From: Enoplosus armatus | Taxonomy: Eukaryota; Chordata; Actinopteri; Centrarchiformes; Enoplosidae | DNA: 64,000 bases | Assembly: GCF_043641665.1 (NCBI RefSeq) | Contig: NC_092189.1 | Location: 8,759,333-8,823,332 of the forward strand | Direction of reading: 5' to 3' | Part shown: one piece after another, positions 52,111-63,410 of the stretch | Layout: every line of letters starts with the position of its first letter | Numbering within the stretch: position 1 is the stretch's first letter | Program-made: the position numbers and the translations under genes | Notes under the pieces: generated by a model | Seen by the model: the letters and a program-made list of their open reading frames with translations, nothing else | What the model was told of the DNA's origin: nothing | The model's database searches: none

Positions 52111-55100
52111 CCGCAGCCAGGGACAGGCTACACATGGCTAGTCCCTGATTCATCTGGTTGTGTTTGCTCTCGCGTACATAGAGACGCGCTTCACCATCAC
52201 GGGGGAGCTGAGCGTGATTCCCAGGGAGCGAGTCCAAACAAGCGCTCCCGCTTCTCTGACTAAATGTCACTTTTTACCCATCATGTGTAGATTTATGATC
52301 AGTGATGTAGCCTTGGATGAAAGACAGTAGGCAAACGAAGGGCGACACTTTGGCTAGTTTGTAACCATCATAATGCAAAACAGGACCACCGTCAACAAAA
52401 GTCATTAATATTGTCAGAAAAGCCCACTTTGTCCTAATAAACACACTAGTTTGCTCTTTGTTTTAGCGGTAAAAGACTACTCTTAAATGCTTTATAAATA
52501 TAGGCAAGTTGACCTCAATTGCATCCCTGATTGTAACAGACAATATGACTTGAAAGGCATTAAACTGCTTCTCAGTTTCCATACTGTGGTACACAGTCAT
52601 CTCGTCGCAGGTTTTTTTTATTTATCATTTATTATATATTAGTGTGCACGTCTGGCTGTCAGACAGGAATTATATATATATATATATATATATTTGTCAT
52701 ATGCTACGTTGTTTCATAGATGGACTACTTTATTAGTGGGAAGTGGAGAATTATTAGGGCCTACAGCAGCCAAGTCACACATGAATCACAGAACAAACAA
52801 CATAAGAGCTCCATAAGAAAATATAAGAACAAACACAAAAAAAAGAACCATATTCTAAATATATATATATATATAAGCATATTGGCTGGTAATATTCTGT
52901 ACTTATTCCAAAGTATCAAAGCTGTCTTATACAAAGTATAAAGCGATTGCGTGTTAATTTTTTATTTCATTGTGAGCTCTCAGAATATCACTTTGTCATG
53001 ACACCTAAAGCACATTGCTTGATAATCAGTTCCCCATATCACTTTTGATTTAATGCCTGTCACACTCCCACGCCCCCCCCCCCCCCCCCCAACAGACCCA
53101 CTCGGCAGCTAAATGATGTGGTTACTGCCACCAGAGCCAGCTGACGTAGGGGTTTGGACTGAGAACAGTTAGTCACAGAGGAGCAGGAGCAGCTTGGGTC
53201 CTATTGCTTGCACTGTATGGTTTCGATTAGCATGGAATTAATAGAATATCTGGGTCTTCATGAGAGATGTGCACGATATATCAGAGAGTAGGCTTTTATA
53301 GGCTCGTTGCACAGAATCATTTTGCAGGCCTACGTGTGAGGAAGACGTCATAAGCCAGCTGTGAGAGGACTATCAAGTGATGTCATTGAGGTGTTTTTTT
53401 TACCAGGAGATGTCCACTTCTAGAAACGAAAGCGACCCTGACATTCCCTTAAAGTCCACAGAGGCTCATCAGTCTTGCTCAGTGAATGAGTTACAGTATG
53501 ATGAACACATGCAGCCTGGAGATATGAGAGAATAAAGAGCCTGATCATCTTGTGGCCAAAGATAACTCTGACGAATGCACATAATCAGTTTTACATTTCA
53601 GAAAGCTTCCCTTGGCACAGCAGTGAGTCTTGTGCAGTCTTATGATTGCAAGAATTTGTGCTTTCTCTTTCATTAGGAGAACGACAGGCAGACACTATTC
53701 CAACTGTTTCTCTCAAAAAGTAATTGAAGCGCATGTGGTAGCAGAAATATACTGTATATGAGACTTGTGACCGAGCTTTGCATGGTAACCACATTTCTGA
53801 TCAGCTGCCTGAACCGGCCTCGTCTTTGAACCTCTCCCGCTGTGATTTCCGTCTGTCTCATCACTTACCAGTCCTAAATTCACAGACGTATCTCTGGCTC
53901 TCTCTTATCTTTTGCTGTTCAACACGCCTAACAGGAGGTCACATGATTAAGGTGGGGGGATTTGAATAAACACACACCTACAGGATTTCAATAGTCCAAC
54001 ATCAACCTGTGCCTCATGATGATTAAAAGTAGTTTATCCATCGCTGACATTGACCTAGCTCCAGTTTGTGCCTGTTATGTATTACCATGACATTGGAGTC
54101 AAGATAAGCATCCAATTTTGCAAAAACAAATATCTTTGAAAAACCCAAACGGTAATTTAACAACATTTACCGCTGTGTATTTCCAGGATCCTCAAAGATT
54201 TAATCATCTGGAATTGAAAGTAACATCAATATAGACAAATATAAGTGATAGTAAAATTATTTAAAGGTGCCCTGTGGAATTTTCTTGTAAACAAACAAAA
54301 GATTTTTTTGAAACTTGCATTTTTTTTTACATCCATGTTACTCTACTAAATGGCTCCACAGCGCTACATGAGGTCAAAAACTCCACAGTGTATCTTTAGA
54401 TTTGGGTCACATTGTGCAAATAAGCAAAGACGCCACTTCGGTTACCATATTCGTTTGGACTAGGAAAAAGTTACTCTCTGTGTTTTACAAAGATCGCTAA
54501 GTATTTATTTTTCAGGAAATCGAATGCTTAGCTCCGTGACTCGAATGCAATGTTAATACATGAGAGGCACAAACTGGGGCTATCATTGGCCATGGCCTGT
54601 CATGCTATGCCTTTCATCTAATAATGGCTAGTGTCTATATCTGTCGTCATTGCAGGTCCTTTAACCTTCCACTCTGTCAGCGAGGTAGTTGAGCCTAAGA
54701 ACTATAGGCTAAGCCTCAACATTATTTTCTTTGACCAAAGTATATTTTACTCCCTCGAAAGCCAAATTCCCGGAGTAGCGAGGAAAGGGGCATCCGCACA
54801 TCATGTGAGATGTTACAGATGTTCTTGCTGCTGCTTCATAGTTTAGAATATAATCAGTGATAATGTCTAATTTAGGAAATGTACTGTGGAACATTTCGCT
54901 GAGTTATTGTCTTTACACCAGATCACAGTGAATTTTAAACAGAAATGTAATCACTCTGTGGCCCTGGAGGAGAGTAGAAACACCGCCTCCCTTTGAATAC
55001 TGGATTTCAGCCAGTCTATACCATAAACACTCCTCTGCAGCGTTCATTGTATTTAATATTGAACCCAAACAATACTCAGAGTCTCATTTAAGCCAATTTT

Positions 55101-58100
55101 CAGTTGGCCTTGTTTGATTCCTGATCCTTGTTCATTTGTTTTGGGATGCTCATGAAGAAATTCTTTTCCCAAGTAGGACATTGACTCCTGTGAAGATGAG
55201 ATTAAAGATTAAAGCCTTTTATTGGGGTATTTCTTTACTGACGAGGCAGTGTGTGATTCATTCTCCACGTCTGAAGATAACTGTGGAGGAATGAAAGGGG
55301 CCATTCAGGGTTTGTTTATGCTGTAGGCCAAGGGTGTGTGTAGCCCATAAATAAGAGGAAGACTTATTGCGTCTGTTGTCAACTTTTTTTTGTTTGTTAT
55401 GTTTTCTCTATGCTGTAATGCTACTAATATTAGCCCTGCTCAAATCTATGTCATTTTTACATAAGCCAAATGTCCTTTTTATGTTTCCCAGTCATTTATG
55501 CACTCTGGTTTTGTCTAAATTTACCTTGTTTTATTTCAGATATAAATGTCCCATATGGATGTGGTAAGAAGACTGATTTGGGACAGTTTGCCTTTTTATA
55601 CTGTAAATGTGGATTGCATGCTAAAAGAGGCTATTTGATGTACTTGTTGAGAAGAACAGAGAGGCTTCATAGTGTCAGTGTGGGAAAGGAAGTGTGTGAG
55701 ACTGTGGGCTCCTTTACATAACTGGCCTCTGCCCTCTAAACCAACTGCCATGGACCACTTGCAAACAAGTTATTGTGTGCTGATATGTTCGCCTCTTTTT
55801 CCAACAGCTGGTGTCACTAACATTGATGTTTTGACCTTGTCGGAGTCACATAAAAGCAGACCTGCTGTTCACATACTGTGCTGCTCTCTAGTTCACTTCA
55901 TCAGGTTGAATCCTGGATGTCTTCTCTCTCACCGTGCCCCTTTTTTGTACCCGCAGATGCGACTCTGCAACCACGCCCGGCAGCCAACAGGCAGTACTAT
56001 ACCCTGCCTAACAATGGGGCAGGTGTGGAGAGGAGAACGTCTGCTCCTCCGGTCAGCGTCAATGTGGAGTCTCCCCGCTTTCACCCCCACGCCAAAGGTA
56101 AGAATATCCGGCTGGATGGGCAGCTTCGCCGTGCCACGCGCAAGAACAGCTTCTGCAATGGCATCACTTTCAGCCACAGGCCTGTCCACCTCTACGAGAA
56201 GGTTTGTCTTCAACTTTTTATTACTTGCTCTATTTCTAACAGCTAGAGATTTAAGTAATGAATCTCACATTTTGACAAATGCCATTAAATTCAGGTGCGT
56301 CTTCGCCTGAGTGGCGTGCACACAGGCTGGAGTGGAGCTCTGCGCTTTGGTTTCACCAGTTTGGACCCCAGCGAATTGGTCGCTACAGACATCCCCAAGT
56401 ACGCCTGCCCAGACCTGGTGACGCGGCCCGGCTACTGGGCCAAAGCTCTGCCTGAGAGACTGGCCTTGAGGGACAACGTGTTGTCATTCTGGGCCGATCG
56501 TCATGGAAGAGTTTTCTACAGCATCAATGAAGGAGAGCCCATCCTCTTCCACTGCGGCCTCAGCATCGGCTGTCCACTCTGGGCCATCATAGATATCTAC
56601 GGCATCACTCAGGAGGTCACACTGCTTGGTAAGCATTTTATTATGTTGTTAACTTAGTCTGTGAAAACACTATAAAATACTTCTTGTTTTGTTGTGATTG
56701 CAGCAGAAGCTGACTCATATTCAAAAGGGAAGTGAGAGGAACACGTTTCACAACTGACTGGTCATGAGTCTTTACACAATCCATCATTACAGTTCATATA
56801 TATCCAGGAATGGATTTTTTTATTTGTGGATGGGGATCGACTTTAACAGCCAGCTAGAAAGCTGTGTATTTTGACCATGGCTTTGACAACCCTGAGACCT
56901 CAGGAACTTATTTTTATAGTGTCAACACATTCACAGCTAATTTAAGCGGCTTCCCGAGAGTTCAGAGAGCAGCTGTGCAATGAAGCTCTTCAGCAGCGGA
57001 GGCCAAGAGTGGAGGAGTAGGTAGCAGTGGGTCTGCGGTGGCTCAATGTCTCAATGACCCACTATCTGCATGACAAAGCCAGTTTGTTTAGAGAACCAGG
57101 ACCGTAACGTACCGATATGAGCAGGATCTGGACCGCGGGCCTCAATTAATCCTAACCGCTCTCCCTGCTTCTCCTTTAACTCTCTCTTAACTTTCCCGCG
57201 CTTTGTCACGTTCTCCCTCTTCCTTCATTTCCACCACCCTCTCCCCTGTGGTTCCTTCTCATACTCGCTGGGTGTGTTTATCTGACAGGAGCTATGGCCA
57301 TTTTTGGTCAATGCGGCAGATCTCAGGAGCTTTGGTGAGGGGCCAGTGCGCTCAACTGCTCCAGGACCACTAGAAATAGTAATAAAGGAATGTATCATAA
57401 GTCAAAGGGGGACTAGCGCCAGACTTGTTTATACCAACCCCTCATACATAGACATTCAGCTGTACTATGAACTGTGGAGATGAAGAAAGGAAATGAATTA
57501 GCAAGGTTGACATACTGGTGACTGTTAAATAAACTGCTGGCCGACACAGCTTATTTGTTCTCAAAACTAAGGTTTATTTAACTCCACAACAAACATCACA
57601 ACAAGAGCAGCATATGAGGGGCTCCTAGCGTAGAGGCTTATTCTAGCTCTCTTATTGGTTACTAGGAGTGTCCATCAACATGTATTATCCAATATCTTGA
57701 CAGCAAACAGTGGCTTACTGTGTGAAAGATGTGTTTCATTTAGTATCTCTCATCAGCTTGCCGTCAGTCACAGTGAGACACAATGTAAAATGACAATATA
57801 TAAGTGGATATACAGTGAAAACATTAATGACAAATGTTAAAACAATTGCAGAAATGTCGTGTCATAAATGTCCATAGTATGTCAACATTTTAATTATTAT
57901 TATTATAATTATTTTAATTATGTGAAAACAGTTGCCTCACCTCCTTGTTTGCACATCACATACAACCCCAAAGTGACACAACACACAGAGGAAGCTGCTC
58001 ACATGCAAAAATGAAATAATTTATTATAGACAATTAAGCGCACAAAAAAAGCAAAAACAAACATCAAAGGGGCTGCAATAACGCAACACTCTGCTTTTCC

Positions 58101-61099
58101 TCAGGCATCATGGTAGAAAAAAAACAGACTAAAAAAAGGAGCAAAAAGAAGGGAAGTGACCTGAGCTTACTTTGGACCGATCACATGATAATATGCTCAA
58201 GTCATGTGTTGTTTGTCCATATTCTCCATCTCAGAAAGCACGTTTGCAGAGAGTGTGGGATCCAGCTGCCTGAGTGCGGCCCGGCTGAGTGCCTATCTGC
58301 CCCAGAGTAGCCACGACTCAGCCAATTACAGCAACAATCAGCTGGAGAACAACCAGGCGGCCGCAGCCAAGATGGCCAACCTCCAGCTCAATAACTACAC
58401 TCAGCTCATCCCCTGTTGCTCCTCCACCTCTTCCTCCTCCACACCATCCTCATCTGCCTCCACTGGATTCAGCGTCCCGAGGGTGGTCCGGGGCCTTCCT
58501 TCCCCGCTCGACAATGACTTGCACTTTCACCCGGTCCGTGGCTCTGACGTAATACTCTCTGCAGACCGTTCAGCCGCCTGCATACACTTTCTGGACAGCA
58601 GTCGGACTCTGGTGTTCAGCGACCGGCCGCTGCATGTGGGTGAGACTTTGTACGTGGAAGTCGGCCACCTGGGCCTGCCCTACTTTGGGGCGCTGTTGTT
58701 TGGTTTAACATCCTGCGACCCGGCCAGTCTACACGCCGGGGACTTGCCTGCAGACCCTGAGGTGCTCCTGGATCGTAAGGAGTACTGGGTGGTGCACCGG
58801 GGCTTCCCCATGCCTTGCTCTGGAGACGTGCTCAGCTTCAGTCTGCTGCCCAGCGGAGAGGTGCACCACGGGGTGAACGGAGTGGGACGTGGCAGGCTGC
58901 TCTGTGTGGACTCCTCCCAGGTCCTGTGGGCCTTTTTCACCCTGCATGGGGCCGTCAACAGACTCAGGATACTGGGTAAGCTTAGTGTATTTACAGCAAC
59001 ACATAGAGGTGATATCATGAACCCAAACCCCAACATCCAAGTCCCCCACAAGTGTTAGTCTTTTTGTGGGATTATTGTAATGATGAACTGTTTTTGCCAT
59101 CTTGTAAAACACAAAATACCAAATGGAATACTTGAAGCAAAAGACATTTTGGGAAATATGCTTATTCACTTTCTTGAGTTATATGAGGAGATTGATACCT
59201 CTCTTTGAGGAGATTTGTCCGATAGATATAGGGCTACAGTCAGCAGCCAGTTTAGCTTAGCACGAAGACTGGAAACAGGGTGTTATGGACTATTTCTTGG
59301 CCATACAACCAGTGGAGACTCCAAGAGGTCAAAACAGTGAACTGTGGTATAATGTGTTAATTAGTGTGCTTAAGAGGTGCTGGTAGGCGTATTTTGTACA
59401 GAGGGTATTTGTTCCCCCGTTTCCAGTCTTTGTGCTAAGCTAAGCTAACTGGCTGCTGGCTGTAGCTTCATAATTATTGGACAGAAACAAGAGAGGTATC
59501 AATCCTCTCATTCAACTCTCTGCAAAAATAAGCGTATTTCCTAAAAATGATAAATGCCCAAAAAGGACATACTCTTGAATAATCAGTCCATTCTTGAGTC
59601 TTGGCAGCTCCTGCCATTTATTTTTTCCCACACTAAAAGAATGCAGTTGAGCAGTTTATGTCTGTGTGTCTGTTCAGTTTAGAGCTGTGACCTATCTGTC
59701 CTAGTCCCACTACTCCCACATAAACTCCCACCAGCTTCTGATCCAACAATATTATCCTCAAATAGAAACAGCTAAAGGAAAATCACTATGAAACTTCAAG
59801 TAATTTAACAAACATGCATATCTGATCTGACTGGTTAGGACCGGTCAGCGTAAAGACTCAAACACTATAAGGACACTGTAATGAAATTATACCAACCACA
59901 GTTAAATGCATTTTGCCTGAAAGCCTTTAAAGGCTCTACATGAGTCTTATTATCTGGGGTTTGTTCATGTGTATTTGTCTTTTATGACACAGGAACACTG
60001 CAGTCCAGTCCTCCCTCCACATCCCCCAGCACTTCTCAGAGCAGCAGTCCAGATGACAGTGACTCAGACCTGGCGTTCAGTGTCAACAGATCCTCCTCTG
60101 CCTCTGAGTCCTCCCTGGGTAGGTTACCAAATGTTGACATCATGCCTAATGCTACGATGTGTATAGAAACCCTCACGAGGCCACAGCAGGAAGGCTTTCA
60201 TGGTGTAGAGGTGTGGCAGTTCTGTTGGACTGCACTGAATGTGACACTAGAGTCATGAGAAAGACGTTTTGTTTCACATTTGGAGTGACAACAACAGACC
60301 TCCTTTCTTATTTTCACATTGTTAAGGACATACCTCCATCATTTTGTACCTAGTGGAGCTGCATCATTAGTCTATTAATCAATTAGTCAACCGACAGAAA
60401 AATATTGGCAACTATTTTCAGAATAAATCAATCATTAAGTCATTTTTAATATAAAAATTCAAACATTCTCTTGTTTAAGCTTCTCAAATGTGAACATTTG
60501 CTGCTTTGCTTTGTCTTAACATCATAGTGAATTGAATATTTTTTACTTCTGGACAAAACAAGACATTCTATGACATCACCGCGGGCGTATTTTGAATTGT
60601 TTTCTGATGTTATATAGATCAAACGATTAATCGATTATGAAAGTACATACTGTTTCTGTCAAATTTTTAATAACTTAGCAAAGATTAGATCCTAACATGG
60701 AAATGTGTATTTGGTATAGCTTATGAATAAAAAGCACACTCCAAAACACAGACAAAGAATAAAGAATATATAAAAGCAACAGCATTATCTGTGTACATGC
60801 GTTCATGTCTGCCCAACTAAAGACCCACATGTTTCCTTTCTTTCCCTACAGTGACTGCTCCCAGCTCCCCTCTCAGCCCTCCCGTCTCTCCCACTCTCAC
60901 TGCCTCAGAACTGCCCCCTGCTGGGAAAAATGGAGAATGCACCATCTGCTTCGACCAGGAGGTGGACACGGTAATCTACACCTGCGGACACATGTGTCTG
61001 TGCAACGACTGCGGGCTGAAGCTGAAGAGACAGATCAACGCGTGCTGTCCAATATGCAGGAGGCCTATCAAAGATGTTATCAAAACATATCGGCCATGA
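39379..61099 (+). CDS. neurl1b: Neuralized E3 ubiquitin ligase 1B, complete
   Basis: RING-type E3 ligase that ubiquitinates Notch ligands such as Delta to drive their endocytosis. Exons are 39379-39484, 55957-56201, 56295-56628, 58235-58975, 59993-60118 and 60852-61099 (1800 nt, 599 residues; human is about 555). All phases close. The N-terminus MGNNMGSK fits an N-myristoylation signal, and Cys13 and Cys19 could be palmitoylated. NHR1 spans about residues 75-228, with KGKNIRLDG and the [20 protein letters not shown] core. A serine-rich linker lies at about 290-308. NHR2 spans about 320-475, with [16 protein letters not shown] Ser/Pro-rich segment with [12 protein letters not shown] follows. 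The RING uses Cys547, Cys550, Cys562, His564, Cys568, Cys571, Cys583 and Cys586, ending [11 protein letters not shown]. The paralogue neurl1 is less likely because the second linker and the DDSDSD block match NEURL1B. Start chosen for its A(-3)/G(+4) context and MGN. Confidence 0.97.
39684..39979. repeat. Fold-back element with 71-bp arms and an internal perfect hairpin
   Basis: The left arm (39684-39754) reads CAGATGTAAAACTGGTCCC through to GAGATAAGATGTGTAAC. The right arm (39908-39979) is its near-exact reverse complement. Between them, TTACTTGTATGGTTA at 39857-39871 pairs perfectly with 39875-39889 over a three-base loop. It lies 200 bases after neurl1b exon 1. Confidence 0.95.
41261..41290 (+). 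repeat. (TG)n microsatellite
   Basis: Thirty bases of TG dinucleotide in neurl1b intron 1. A related imperfect TG run occurs near 41391-41420. Confidence 0.97.
41690..41805 (+). repeat. Dispersed repeat family 2, short fragment
   Basis: CTTGTTTTATCCAACTAAAACCCC followed by AAAGATTACGATGAT and AAAGCCGCAAAATCCTCAG resembles the central part of the copy at 22410-22650. Confidence 0.5.
44368..44380 (+). promoter_or_regulatory. DR1 nuclear-receptor-like site
   Basis: AGGTCAAAGGACA is two AGGTCA-type half-sites in direct repeat with one-base spacing, the form bound by HNF4, RXR heterodimers and COUP-TF. It differs by one base from the textbook DR1. It lies in a repeat-poor, fairly GC-rich stretch of neurl1b intron 1. 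Function is inference only. Confidence 0.35.
47948..48073. repeat. Compact fold-back element (about 43-bp arms)
   Basis: AACCGCATATCACAACCTTC then CTCAGTGGATGG on the left matches, in reverse complement, the right-hand AAACGCATTTCATGGTCTTC then TTCAGTGGATGG. Pairing continues inward through TTTGCTC. The loop is about 40 bases. It resembles a common teleost element, and transcribed it would form a long imperfect hairpin. Confidence 0.85.
49729..49870 (+). repeat. Dispersed repeat family 3, single arm
   Basis: AAAGGAATACTTTGACATTTG, ATATGAAGCTACAGCCAGCAG and TTAGCTTAGCTTAGCACAATG match one arm of the fold-back elements at 16493-17097 and 59147-59549. The opposite arm is missing here. Confidence 0.75.
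49960..50150 (+). repeat. Probable dispersed repeat (GGTTAGGTTTAGGCAC type)
   Basis: GGTTTGGTTAGGTTTAGGCA, CAAAAACTACCCGGTTGGGT and TTTGGGTTAAAATGACGAC look like a repeat I recall as common in teleosts. No second copy is present in the window, so this rests on memory. Confidence 0.45.
52077..52107 (+). repeat. (GT)n microsatellite
   Basis: About 30 bases of GT dinucleotide in neurl1b intron 1. Confidence 0.95.
52671..52693 (+). repeat. (TA)n microsatellite
   Basis: Pure TA dinucleotides. A second short TA run is at about 52858-52874. Both sit in an AT-rich section. Confidence 0.95.
53073..53090 (+). repeat. Poly-C tract
   Basis: About eighteen C residues in a row in neurl1b intron 1. Confidence 0.95.
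54265..54640. repeat. Possible dispersed repeat
   Basis: AAAGGTGCCCTGTGGAATTT, TCTACTAAATGGCTCCACAG and AAGACGCCACTTCGG resemble fragments of a repeat I associate with fish genomes. There is no second copy in the window and the ends are unclear, so this is tentative. Confidence 0.35.
56629..58234 (+). other. neurl1b: neurl1b intron 3
   Basis: A 1.6 kb intron between NHR1 and the linker/NHR2 exon, with a GTAAGC donor and a TCTCAG acceptor. It has a short AT-rich (ATT)n section near 57890-57925. No other feature was recognised. Confidence 0.8.
59147..59549. repeat. Dispersed repeat family 3, full fold-back copy in neurl1b intron 4
   Basis: The left arm has GGGAAATATGCTTATTCACTTTC, CTACAGTCAGCAGCCAGT and TTAGCTTAGCACGAAGACTGG. 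The right arm, in reverse complement, has GGAAATACGCTTATTTTTGC, CTACAGCCAGCAGCCAGT and TTAGCTTAGCACAAAGACTGG. The arms are about 130 bp. Same family as 16493-17097. Confidence 0.9.
60355..60640 (+). repeat. Dispersed repeat family 2, copy in neurl1b intron 5
   Basis: Opens GGAGCTGCATCATTAGTC, TTAATCAATTAGTCAACCG and ends with AAACGATTAATCGATTATGA; the internal GACAAAACAAGACATTC is also typical. Both terminal motifs are present, so this is a near full-length copy. Confidence 0.75.
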
Positions 61100-61790
61100 C
61101 GGTCCAGATGTTTAATTAAACAGGTGCTGTGACTTCCACCGCTGGACGCCACCTGTGTCCCCTCCTCAGGCTTGGTTGGACACGGATCTCGGCCCCAACT
61201 GGAGATTAGCCACACCAGGACACAAATGTGCCTATATTTCCATTTTATATGGGTAAATCATTTCTGGAGAAAGACTCTTCATATGCAGAACTGTGATGAA
61301 GCTCATCGTCAGACACAGACTGCGTACATGAGCTCTTATATTTTGGTTAAGAAGGACGAGATGAATCATGTGCTCCCGTTTTGTATTTTCCATGTGATGT
61401 CACATGTATTAGCTGAGCAGAAAACCCTGCTGTGAACAATTTGTCCTTACCCCTCATTGTCCTAGATTTATGTGTGCTTCAGCAGAATATGCGGACCGTA
61501 GTCTATGACTTCTAGTGCCTTAGGTTTTTGTCACATTGTGTGTCCGAGTAATTATGCTAACAATCCTAGCCATATTCTCAATGTACAGTGCTGAAAGCTT
61601 GTGGTGAAAAAGGCACACGGATACAGAATGTATGCAATAAACGGTGTAATCGTAAGTGGGAAGATGTAACTGTATGGTGAGTGTGTTCAGAGGTGTGCTT
61701 TTAGAAAAGTATGTTTGGAAAGTACAAAATGAAGAATCTGGTTTTGCACAGTGAGAGATTAATAAAAGTGGATTAAGTGTGATTAAAAAT
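61100..61790 (+). other. neurl1b: neurl1b 3' UTR with two AATAAA signals
   Basis: Non-coding sequence after the TGA at 61097-61099. AATAAA hexamers occur at 61636-61641 and 61761-61766, giving two plausible cleavage sites near 61660 and 61785. Confidence 0.7.
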
Positions 61791-62217
61791 GTGTGTAGTT
61801 TCAATAATACGACTGATGCAACTTACAACTCCATCACAGACACTTTCATTTAGTCCTCTCAGAGGCCTTGAAACCTGAGAGGGACACACTCCTGATCTTC
61901 TCATAATTAATAATCAGGCTTACAGCGTGCAAGTTGAAGGGAATTCAATTTAAAAGTAAAATGTGTATTTTTTATCATGAGTTAGATGAAAGCACTGATA
62001 TCTATTTCATCTGTATAGCTGTACTCAATAAATATAGCTCCACTTCTGAGTTTCATGATAATATTTTTTAGGGAACGTGTGAAGCATTGCTGATACCACT
62101 AATGTAGTTTTCTTAGAAAATATGAGCAACCTATTTTTATTCATGACACAATAATAATAATCAGGGGCTGCACTTTCTTTGAGTCTGTATCACATTTTTT
62201 AAGCAATTAATGTTGCT

Positions 62218-62470
62218 CATCTGATGAAGACCATGTGATGTGATCAAACACTCCAGACCAGCTAAACTGGCCTTGAGGTGAGACCGTTTTGTCAGCTGCA
62301 GTTTCTGAAGTCAAGATTGAATTGGAAACGTTTGGATGAGAAGTCCTTAAAGTGCTCAAAAGTTCCGTGACAACTGAGCAAATTCCCACTGCTGATGATC
62401 ATGTGATATGATAGAACGCTCCAGAACAGCTACTATACGGACCTTGAGGTGAGACTGTTTTGACAGCTAT
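62218..62470 (+). repeat. Direct repeat of about 80 bp at 170-bp spacing
   Basis: CCATGTGATGTGATCAAACA then CTCCAGACCAGCTA and CCTTGAGGTGAGACCG recurs as TCATGTGATATGATAGAACG then CTCCAGAACAGCTA and CCTTGAGGTGAGACTG. TTTTG and CAGCT follow in both copies. This is either an internal duplication or two nested copies of one element. Confidence 0.85.
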
Positions 62471-62683
62471 TTTGCATTATTTTTATATTTTCCCACAGTG
62501 ATATAACATACCTTTCTCATTTGTTTAGCGTTGTGGAAATTATGGAAAATGTTGGATAATTTTGTCATATTACAAATTATGTGTTAAAGGCTTTTTCTGT
62601 TTTTGAAAACCACATATACATGTAGGCTAGAGGGTGCAGGCTAAGCTACAGACCTTTTTCGTTGCAGACATTTTGACTTCTCT

Positions 62684-62707
62684 TGTGCTTCTCACAGGAG
62701 AAGCACA
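62684..62707. repeat. Perfect 10-bp hairpin
   Basis: TGTGCTTCTC at 62684-62693 and its exact reverse complement at 62698-62707 are separated by four bases. Confidence 0.9.
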
Positions 62708-62769
62708 GGTGAAACAGATTTTGTCAATGATGGCTCAGTTCCTTTACGTGTCCCAGTAAGTCATGACAG

Positions 62770-62885
62770 TGAGCCAGCAGGCACAATATGAGGACCCTGG
62801 AACTAGCTCACCCAAATGGAATACAGTCGTTTCCAATGTTATCAATTACACCTGTGCTTTTCCTGCTATGACGAGTCAAAATGTC
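62770..62885 (+). repeat. Dispersed repeat family 4, copy right of neurl1b
   Basis: GGCACAATATGAGGACCCTG, CCAAATGGAATACAGTCG and CACCTGTGCTTTTCCTGC follow the same order as at 38648-38775. Confidence 0.8.
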
Positions 62886-63279
62886 TACTGTGTGTGAGGA
62901 GACGATGTGGAGGTCTTACTTTTCTCAAGTCTTTTCGTTTGAAAATGAAAACCCTGTAAAAGGGGAGCGCATGTTGGACTTTCTGCCACTCTTTTGGCCA
63001 AAAAATCCCTAATGAAGTTGTAATGCTCAGATAATATTATATAAAGAACCAGATGTTTTTCTCAGAAGTTGGTGTCGACCAGAACTGCATGGTTTTGGAT
63101 TTTCATCCTTTTGGTGGCCAGAAACATGATGCTGAATGTGCTGACTGCTGATGGGGCTTCATGCTGTGTAAACAGGCTACAGGCAACAGAAACCCAACAA
63201 TTGTAAAATGATAAATTGACAAATTGTGGAGCCATTCACAGAGAACGGTCAGTCAGCAAAGAGAAGAGTAATCGTTCTC

Positions 63280-63410
63280 TTTTGTAAACAGTTACTTTTA
63301 GTCTGAGTACATTTTTGAATTAGTTGCTTTTTGCTTTTACTGAAGTAGATTTTTACACAGAAATAGCAAGTACTTGTACTTGAGTGGGAGTCTTTCCACC
63401 ACTGTTAATA
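63280..63410 (+). repeat. Dispersed repeat family 5-related fragment
   Basis: TTACTTTTAGTCTGAGTACA, TTGCTTTTACTGAAGTAG and TACTTGTACTTGAGTGGG, closing with TTCCACCACTGTT, resemble the family at 38310-38645 and a teleost repeat I recall. Confidence 0.6.

Larger units (their letters stand above)
39485..55956 (+). other. neurl1b: neurl1b intron 1 (16.5 kb)
   Basis: The intron separates the short first coding exon from the NHR1-encoding exon, with a GTGAGC donor and a CCGCAG acceptor. It contains fold-back elements at 39684-39979 and 47948-48073, repeat pieces at 41690-41805, 49729-49870, 49960-50150 and 54265-54640, several microsatellites, and long single-copy-looking stretches (about 41800-47400) where cis-regulatory elements are plausible. 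No exon of another gene was recognised. Confidence 0.8.

Noticed and set aside
55672..56310. Plus-strand frame of 212 residues around neurl1b exon 2
   Set aside because: It is out of frame with the conserved NHR1 reading, which is encoded by the overlapping frame at 55957-56201.
58680..59169. Antisense frames of 123 and 146 residues opposite neurl1b exon 4
   Set aside because: They are shadows of the NHR2-coding exon and share no recognisable domain.
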